A stretch of 5,950 nucleotides of DNA from assembly GCA_001817055.1 (NCBI GenBank), contig MHHP01000037.1, positions 35,956-41,905 of the forward strand. The letters are read 5' to 3'. Below the pieces are notes generated by a model, which saw only the letters and a program-made list of their open reading frames with translations, had not been told where the DNA came from and did no database searches. The DNA is from Candidatus Andersenbacteria bacterium RIFCSPHIGHO2_02_FULL_45_11. GTDB taxonomy: Bacteria > Patescibacteriota > Andersenbacteria > UBA10190. Shown here one piece after another: positions 1-5,500 of this stretch (its first letter is position 1; every line of letters begins with the position of its first letter). A program made the translations under genes and the position numbers.

Positions 1-386
1 ATGCTCTCTTTTTGGTACTTCTCTGGGCGGCCTGCTATGCCTTTGCCTTTTCGCTTCCCATGTTTTTCGATCAGTTCTGCGCTCATGCGCGTCCGGGGCG
101 GGGTCGCAAGTAAAGTTAGGCGCATTACGCCCTCTGATTTTTTCAAAAATGACTGTAGTTCAGCTATCTTTGCAGGGTCAACTTCAATTTGCATAACACG
201 AAGAAATGCAGCGCTTTGCTTTTTTACAGGGTATGCAAGCGTTTTTCGTAAAACAGGCGCTGAAGATACTACTGTTCCAGCTGCTGCGGTTACTTGTTCG
301 TCAAAGCCTGCGCATAGAGCGCCCCGAGCCTCCTCAGATAGCTTTGAATCGATCAAATAGGTGATTTCGTACTGGCCTTGTTTCAT
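1..386 (-). CDS. rpsF: 30S ribosomal protein bS6, N-terminal part (runs off left edge)
   Basis: Read on the minus strand from the ATG at 386-384, the frame stays open for 128 codons to the window edge. The protein begins MKQGQYEITYLID, matching the first strand of bS6 (YEI-hydrophobic pattern). It continues with RKTLAYPVKK at residues 47-56, the family's conserved 'LAYP(I/V)-K' segment, then FLRVMQIEVDP (61-71) and a second alpha-beta unit ending VMRLTLL (87-93). This is the ferredoxin-like fold of bS6, which binds 16S rRNA with bS18 in the small-subunit platform. After about residue 93 comes a basic, probably disordered tail rich in Lys and Arg (HGKRKGKG near 110-117), longer than the minimal fold, as in many bS6 proteins. 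The true C-terminus is outside the window. In most bacteria ssb and rpsR follow. No Shine-Dalgarno precedes the ATG; the promoter suggests a leaderless message. The long plus-strand frame over this region is its shadow. Confidence 0.93.
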   Translation of the reverse strand, partial: MKQGQYEITYLIDSKLSEEARGALCAGFDEQVTAAAGTVVSSAPVLRKTLAYPVKKQSAAFLRVMQIEVDPAKIAELQSFLKKSEGVMRLTLLATPPRTRMSAELIEKHGKRKGKGIAGRPEKYQKES

Positions 387-422
387 CCAGCTATAGTAGC
401 GTAAACTACGTAAAATAGTCAA
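387..422 (-). promoter_or_regulatory. Sigma70-type promoter of rpsF, leaderless geometry
   Basis: On the minus strand, -35 TTGACT (422-417) is followed by an 18-nt spacer and -10 TACTAT (398-393). Only six bases (AGCTGG) separate the -10 from the rpsF ATG at 386, so a normal initiation distance puts the transcript start at or next to the A of the ATG. The -35 overlaps the outer end of the inverted repeat at 419-457. Confidence 0.72.
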
Positions 423-457
423 CCACTAGTCTTGGTAAGTCTAAGACTAGTGGTTGA
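419..457. repeat. Perfect 15-bp inverted repeat between two divergent promoters (candidate shared operator)
   Basis: The left arm (419-433) and right arm (443-457) are exact reverse complements, separated by a 9-nt spacer. Each arm carries ACTAGT. The outermost four bases of each arm are TTGA, the first four bases of the -35 of the promoter on that side. A factor bound here would cover both -35 boxes. Neither strand has a good T-run after the stem, and both promoters start transcription away from it, so it is not convincing as a terminator. The operator role is inferred from position. Confidence 0.8.
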
Positions 458-488
458 AATATGTCATCGCGTGTGGTAGAATACAGTT
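454..488 (+). promoter_or_regulatory. Sigma70-type promoter of the DUF6922-like/nucleotidyltransferase operon, leaderless geometry
   Basis: -35 TTGAAA (454-459), a 17-nt spacer, -10 TAGAAT (477-482), then six bases (ACAGTT) and the ATG at 489. This is close to consensus with optimal spacing, and it predicts transcription starting at the start codon. No purine-rich ribosome-binding sequence is present. The -35 overlaps the right arm of the inverted repeat at 419-457. Confidence 0.78.
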
Positions 489-779
489 ATGGATAATCAG
501 AATCTCGCAAGGCTTCCAGAGTCATTTCGTCCCCTCATGTGGTCGTATCGGTTTGAAGATGTAGACCCTGAGAAGCATAAAGAAGAAATTATTGTGAATA
601 CCATTAACTATGGAAACCTCAAGCATTGGGGTTGGATTATGGCTCAGTATGGTAAAGATGAGATTCGGCAAATACTTGAGCGGCGTCTGGTGACCGAGTT
701 CAATCCGGAATCAAAGAATCTTGCGCAACTTATTTTTTCTGTAACTCATTTTCGTGATGTACGAGGAAGCGCTTACTGA
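489..779 (+). CDS. DUF6922-like small protein, putative antitoxin of a nucleotidyltransferase pair
   Basis: A 96-aa soluble protein with no signal peptide or membrane segment. Its pattern matches what I recall of the DUF6922 family: a 'LP..F.PLMWSYRFEDVDPEKHKEEII' opening (residues 9-35), then NTINYGNLKHWGWIMAQYGKDEI (37-59), where a conserved Trp and YG sit between helices, and a final helix NLAQLIFSV (77-85). The family is uncharacterised. Its members are often encoded just before AbiEii-type nucleotidyltransferases, and that is the arrangement here: the last 23 bases overlap the next gene. By analogy with AbiEi/AbiEii it may be the antitoxin, although no DNA-binding helix-turn-helix is evident, unlike classic AbiEi. 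The start is fixed by a strong promoter ending six bases upstream. The family name comes from memory of sequence patterns; the antitoxin role is inferred from context. Confidence 0.72.
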   Translation: MDNQNLARLPESFRPLMWSYRFEDVDPEKHKEEIIVNTINYGNLKHWGWIMAQYGKDEIRQILERRLVTEFNPESKNLAQLIFSVTHFRDVRGSAY

Positions 780-1257
780 CAGGGGGAAGGAACTTTTTCC
801 TTTACTGTCTCGATTCAAAGATTTTTATCTCGTAGGTGGTACTGCGCTTGCGCTTCAAATTGGTCATAGAAAATCTGTAGATTTTGATATGTTTATTACA
901 GATGGTTTGCCTGATCGATTATTACAAAACGTGAAACGGGTTTTCTCTGATTCTTCCATTGTTGTTACCTATAATGTACCGGGTCAGCTTAATCTGTTTA
1001 TTGATGGTATTAAGGCAACATTCTTCCATTTTGAATATCCGGTTGTTGAGCCGTTGCTGAACCTTGATGGGGTTTCGCTTGTTTCAAAGCAAGAAATCGC
1101 CGCAATGAAGGCATTCTCCATCGGAAAACGGCTATCTTATAAAGATTATGTAGATTGGTATTTTTTGCTTTCAGAGCAACACGTACTCCTACAAGATGTT
1201 ATCGCATTAGCTAATAAAAAGTTTGGAGGAGACTTTAACGAGCGTTTATTCGTTTGA
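757..1257 (+). CDS. AbiEii-like nucleotidyltransferase (PF08843-type), short form, putative toxin
   Basis: A 166-aa protein counted from ATG 757; an in-frame GTG at 754 is the alternative start. The signature of AbiEii/AbiGii nucleotidyltransferases is plain: FYLVGGTALALQ (residues 23-34), then GHRKSVDFDMF (36-46), giving the GG-T motif and the metal-binding D42-x-D44 pair of the polymerase-beta fold. Later, K118 and KDYVDWYFLL (129-138) match the conserved Lys/Asp region of this family. Characterised relatives act as type IV toxins, and MenT enzymes add nucleotides to tRNA acceptor ends. The third acidic residue is not obvious; DGIKATFF (83-90) occupies the expected strand. The protein ends at FNERLFV, where longer relatives, as I recall, continue with another helical segment, so it may be C-terminally truncated. 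It overlaps the upstream gene by 23 bp, has no ribosome-binding site, and is probably translationally coupled. The substrate is unknown. Confidence 0.82.
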   Translation: MYEEALTDRGKELFPLLSRFKDFYLVGGTALALQIGHRKSVDFDMFITDGLPDRLLQNVKRVFSDSSIVVTYNVPGQLNLFIDGIKATFFHFEYPVVEPLLNLDGVSLVSKQEIAAMKAFSIGKRLSYKDYVDWYFLLSEQHVLLQDVIALANKKFGGDFNERLFV

Positions 1258-1286
1258 CTCTCCGAATTCGCGCTAATTTGGAGAGT
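1257..1286. repeat. 12-bp inverted repeat at the end of the nucleotidyltransferase gene
   Basis: Positions 1257-1268 pair with 1275-1286 across a 6-nt loop (CGCGCT). There are 12 pairs, one of them a G:U wobble (1264/1279). The stem begins on the last base of the TGA stop. It is followed by GTGTAGTATACT rather than a T-run, so it is not a canonical Rho-independent terminator. It could still cap the upstream mRNA. It also covers the region where the -35 of the next promoter should lie, so an operator is possible. Confidence 0.7.
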
Positions 1287-1290
1287 GTAG

Positions 1291-1302
1291 TATACTCAAA
1301 TC
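1291..1302 (+). promoter_or_regulatory. -10 region of the ATPase gene promoter, leaderless geometry
   Basis: TATACT (1291-1296) is a near-consensus -10, followed by six bases (CAAATC) and the ATG at 1303. The spacing equals that of the two promoters at 387-488. The -35 is weak: only TTCGCG-like sequence lies 18 nt upstream (1267-1272), inside the inverted repeat. There is no Shine-Dalgarno. Confidence 0.6.
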
Positions 1303-2442
1303 ATGCTAATTCAGAGATCCATAGAGCAAGAAATACGCAATCGTCTTCAGGATTATACCAAAGCGATTATTATCTATGGAGCTCGCCAAGTGGGTAAAAC
1401 TACCTTATGTAAGACCGTTTTGGACCAGGTTGGGTTAAAAACATTGGCCGTAAACGCTGATGAGCAACGATATATTGACGTGCTATCGAGTCGTGATAGT
1501 CGTCGATTGCTAGAATTTGTTGAAAATTATGATGTTCTTTTTATAGATGAAGCACAACGTATTCCAGATATCGGTATTAATCTAAAAATTCTCATAGATA
1601 CAAAACCGGATTTGCGCATATTGGTAACAGGATCATCTTCTTTTGAGATTGCGAGCAGTGTTTCTGAGCCTCTTACGGGGAGAACGTGGACCTATGAATT
1701 GTACCCCGTCGCATCATCTGAGTTGCGACTTTTGCGGAATACGTACGAAATGAAAGAACAGTTATATGATCGGTTACGTTGGGGGTCATACCCAGAACTT
1801 TTTTCATTGAAGGGTGAGGATATCAAAAAAGATTATCTTCAAGGGCTTGTATCGAATTATTTGTATAAAGATATATTGGCGTTGGGGGACATAAAGAGTC
1901 CTGATAAAATTCATAATTTATTAAAACTCATCGCATTCCAAATTGGTAGCGAAGTTTCCCTAACTGAGCTGGGAGGGCAACTTAGTATGAGTAAAGAAAC
2001 AGTGACGCGCTATCTGGATATATTAGAAAAATCATTTGTGTTGTTCAAGCTTACTGGCTTCAGTCGGAACTTACGCAAAGAAGTAACAAAAATGAATAAG
2101 TACTATTTTTATGATCTTGGGATTCGTAATGCGGTAATTGATAACCTACACCCAATTGAACAGCGGAATGATCAGGGCCACTTGTGGGAGAACTTTCTAG
2201 TTAGTGAGCGGTTAAAATATAACGCATATCGTAAGGCACAGCTTACTTCTCATTTTTGGCGTATATATACAGGTGCTGAAATTGATTACATTGAAGAGGG
2301 TGGTGGGGATCTGAGCGGATATGAATTCAAGTGGAATGCGGAACAAGCTCGCGAACCCCAAGCGTGGAAAGAGGCGTATCCACATGCGGGTTGGCAGCTC
2401 GTTAATCAGGAAAATTGGCTAGGGTTTACAACTGAGCAATAA
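1303..2442 (+). CDS. AAA family ATPase with C-terminal DUF4143 (PD-(D/E)xK-like) region
   Basis: A 379-aa cytoplasmic protein, the usual length for AAA_14/DUF4143 ATPases. Residues 20-130 form the ATPase core: Walker A GARQVGKTT (26-34), Walker B VLFIDEAQ (78-85), and the family's ILVTGSSSFEI (106-116) followed by EPLTGR (122-127). A helix-turn-helix-like stretch, SLTELGGQLSMSKETVTRYL, lies in the middle. The C-terminal DUF4143 part carries YYFYDLGIRNAV and then residues consistent with a PD-(D/E)xK fold: E296 (LWENF), D328 (AEIDYI) and the E341-x-K343 pair (YEFKWN). This large family is common in bacteria and archaea, and its function is mostly unknown; some members have been linked to mobile DNA or defence. 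The gene has its own promoter 45 bp after the nucleotidyltransferase, so it may be independent of that operon. All Walker residues are intact and there is no frameshift. Nuclease activity is not shown. Confidence 0.92.
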   Translation: MLIQRSIEQEIRNRLQDYTKAIIIYGARQVGKTTLCKTVLDQVGLKTLAVNADEQRYIDVLSSRDSRRLLEFVENYDVLFIDEAQRIPDIGINLKILIDTKPDLRILVTGSSSFEIASSVSEPLTGRTWTYELYPVASSELRLLRNTYEMKEQLYDRLRWGSYPELFSLKGEDIKKDYLQGLVSNYLYKDILALGDIKSPDKIHNLLKLIAFQIGSEVSLTELGGQLSMSKETVTRYLDILEKSFVLFKLTGFSRNLRKEVTKMNKYYFYDLGIRNAVIDNLHPIEQRNDQGHLWENFLVSERLKYNAYRKAQLTSHFWRIYTGAEIDYIEEGGGDLSGYEFKWNAEQAREPQAWKEAYPHAGWQLVNQENWLGFTTEQ

Positions 2443-2487
2443 CAAGTGTAGCCTCGTACTTTTCCCCACTTATACTGAGCTGTTTTC

Positions 2488-2503
2488 TGGTACACTGAAA
2501 CCC
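2488..2503 (+). promoter_or_regulatory. Extended -10 promoter of the NHL-repeat surface protein gene
   Basis: TGG (2488-2490) directly precedes TACACT (2491-2496), forming an extended -10 (TGn-TAxxxT). Seven bases (GAAACCC) separate it from the ATG at 2504, so the message should be leaderless or nearly so. No good -35 is visible at 16-18 nt upstream, which the extended -10 could offset. There is no Shine-Dalgarno. The gap 2443-2503 shows no clear terminator for the ATPase gene. Confidence 0.55.
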
Positions 2504-5500
2504 ATGCTCCGAATGCGATCTTTCTTTGCGTATATATGTAGTATCCCTGTTATCGTATTCGCATCATACCTATCCGCTCCTACCGCCCACGCAGTTCTTT
2601 CCAACGGCGCTAACGCCATAGACCTCCTTGGCCAATATGACACCTATACATCATCAGATTTTACTCCCGTATACGGCACCGCCAACGCCAACAGCGCACC
2701 CAATGCGATTGGATTTGGATCCAATAGTCCTTACAATCTTGCGTTTGATGGGACGAATCATCGGTTGTTTGTGGCAGACCCACCGAATAATCGTATTTTG
2801 GTTTATAACCTAACGGCTGGAAACTTACTTACTGATCACATTGCAGACAATGTGATTGGCCAGGCAAATTTCTACGCGACGAGTAGCGCAATTACTCAGG
2901 CGGGGCTATATTGGGGCACTTATGGGGACATTGCGGTAGATCTTGTGAATAATCGATTGTATGCGTCTCAATACAACGGTAATCGTGTCACCGTCTATGA
3001 CACCACAACTATCACTAACGGTGAAAATGCAGTAAACGTACTGGGACAGACGACGTTTAGTGGGAGTACTGCTGCAACGACGCAGCCAGGGATGTATAAT
3101 CCAACAGGTGTTGCGGTTGATTCAGTAAACAATAGACTATATGTGGCGGCACGTACTAATCATCGTGTCACCGTCTATGACACCACAACCATTTCCAACG
3201 GTGAAAATGCAGTAAACGTACTGGGACAGACGACGTTTAGTGGAAGTACTGGCGCGTCGAGTCAGCCTGGATTAAATTATCCCCAAGATCTCGCAGTTGA
3301 TTCGAATAATAATCGATTATATGTTGCCGAAGAAGATAATTATCGTGTCACAGTCTTTGATACCACAACCATCACCAACGGTGAAAACGCAGTAAACGTA
3401 TTAGGACAATCTGGATTCGGCACACCAACTTCAGCAGCAACGCAACCGGGGATGACTAAACCCAAAGGTGCTGTAATTGATTCTGCTAACAACAGATTGT
3501 ATGTGAGCCAAATTGATAGCAACCGCATCACCGTTTATGATGTCTCAACTATTACGAACGGTGAAAACGCCGTGAATGTATTGGGACAGACGACGTTTAA
3601 CGGAAGTGGTTCCGGTACGACCCAACCAAACTTACAGAGCCCTCGAGGTATAGTCCTGGATACCACGAATAGTCGTTTGTATGTTGCGGATAAGAGCAAT
3701 GGGCGGGTAGTTGTATACGACGTCACCGCCATCACCAACGGTGAAAATGCAGTAGATCTCCTCGGCCAATACGACACCTACACATCATCAGACTTTACTC
3801 CCGTATACGGAACCGCAAACGCTAACAGCGCACCCAATGCGATTGGGATGAGTGCGCCGTACGGCATTGCGTTTGATGGGACTAATCATCGGTTGTTTGT
3901 CTCCGATGGAACGAACAATCGTGTCCTTGTCTACAACTTAAATACCAACAACACGCTTGCAGATCACATTGCCGATAATGTCATAGGACAACCGGACTTT
4001 TACACCGTTGCTTCAGCGTCTACGCAACCAGGGTTAAATAAACCTCAAGGCATCGCATATGATTCTATAAATAACAGGCTGTATGTGGCAGAGAATAGTA
4101 ATCAACGTGTGACGGTTTTTAACACCTCCTCCATCACCAACGGCATGAATGCGGTGAATGTACTAGGACAGACGACATTTAGTGGGAGTGGTGCTGTTAC
4201 AGATCAAGTTGGTTTTTGGACTCCAACTGGCGTTGTGATTGATACTACGAATAACCGATTGTATGTCGGAGATTCAAGTAATAATCGTGTTAAAATTTAC
4301 GACACCTCCTCCATCACCAACGGCATGAATGCGGTGAATGTACTAGGACAGACGACGTTTAGTGGAGGGACTGCAACAACAACGCAACTCGGACTTAGCG
4401 GTCCGCGAAATCTCGCATTTGATTCTGCGAATAACAGGCTGTATGTAGCAGAGCAAAACAACAATCGCGTCACCGTCTACGACACCTCCTCCATCACCAA
4501 CGGCATGAATGCGGTGAATGTACTAGGACAGACTGCGTTTGATGGAAGTAGTGCTGCGACAACGCAGGCTGGATTAAAGAATCCTCGTGGTCTTGCAGTT
4601 GATACAACGAATACTAGATTGTATGTGGGAGATCTTAATAATAACCGCGTCTCCGTCTTCGACGTCGCTCCACCCCCAACCATCTCCGGTACTGTATACT
4701 CTGACGAAGGAACAACACCCTTAACATCAAAAACAATCGCCATTAGTATCAACGGCGCCTCTGCAGCTACCACCGCAGACACCGACAGCAACGGAGCCTA
4801 CTCCCTTACTGGCCTCTCCGTATCTGCAGGAGACGTTATCACTCTCTACCTCGACGGTGAAACAGAAAAGGCCGTAACTGTAACGCAAGCTACAGGAAGT
4901 GACCAAACCAGCGTCAACCTCTACGCAGACCGCCTCATTACCCGTTGCGACAACAGTAGCTGCAGCCTTACCAACGCCAACCTTGAAACCGCAGAAACAA
5001 ATGCAGACGCAGATATTACCTCTATTTACTCTGTTGCAAGCAGTAACCTCACCCTCGCATCTGGCAAACATCTCTTTATCCCAAGTAGCCATACATTTGC
5101 GCCAGGAGGGAACATTAACCTCAGCGGTAACTGGACTAATAACGGCAGCTTTACCGAAAGCACCCACACCGTTACCTTTGACGGTAGCAGCGCACAAGCC
5201 CTAACCGGAGAAACGTTCTACAATCTTACCATTAACAACAGCGCAGCAAGCCCTGACGATTCAACTGATGTTGATAGTAGCGCAGCCGTCACCGTCACTA
5301 ACACCCTTACCGTTAGCGACGGGCAATTTAGCCCTACCACCGCAAGTGACTTTGCAGGAGTAACCATAAGTACAAACGGAATATTGAAACCAGATTCTGG
5401 CGCAGCTATTACCGTTTCCAGTGATTGGGCTAATACCGGGATATTCACACATAACGATGGCACTGTCACCTTCGACGGAAGCACAGCCCAAGCAGTCACT

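Larger units (their letters stand above)
3017..4680 (+). repeat. NHL-blade tandem array with exact 180-bp (60-aa) period
   Basis: The segment encoding 'NG(E/M)NAVNVLGQ' recurs at exactly 180-bp intervals: near 3020, 3200, 3380, 3560 and 3740, then, after the longer header unit of the second module, near 4140, 4320 and 4500. Blade cores (NRLYV...NNRVTVYD) sit between them. The 47-bp stretches 3017-3063 and 3197-3243 are identical. Length is strictly conserved within each group, so units were gained or lost as whole blades. Confidence 0.9.

Noticed and set aside
1..360. 119-codon plus-strand open frame from the first base
   Set aside because: It lies antisense to rpsF, which has a clear bS6 sequence on the other strand and a good promoter. 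The plus-strand protein shows no recognisable family.
419..457. The divergent-region palindrome as a bidirectional terminator or an attachment site
   Set aside because: It lies upstream of both promoters, lacks a convincing T-run on either strand, and no integrase, tRNA end or target duplication is nearby.
2445..2496. AGTGTA (2445-2450) and TACACT (2491-2496) as a stem before the NHL gene
   Set aside because: The core is only 6 bp with a 40-nt gap and no T-run. The right half is better explained as the -10 box.
2628..2813. 61-codon plus-strand frame, and a 101-codon one at 4899-5204
   Set aside because: Both lie in a shifted frame inside the large gene, whose frame is intact from the signal peptide to the window edge.
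3017..4533. Regular repeats as a CRISPR array
   Set aside because: The repeats are 180 bp apart, lie inside an open reading frame and encode propeller blades. There are no short unique spacers.
4727..5197. 156-codon minus-strand open frame, plus several others between 3340 and 5883
   Set aside because: All are antisense to the continuous plus-strand NHL gene. Their length comes from repetitive, C-ending codon use on the coding strand, and their proteins have no family signature or plausible start region.
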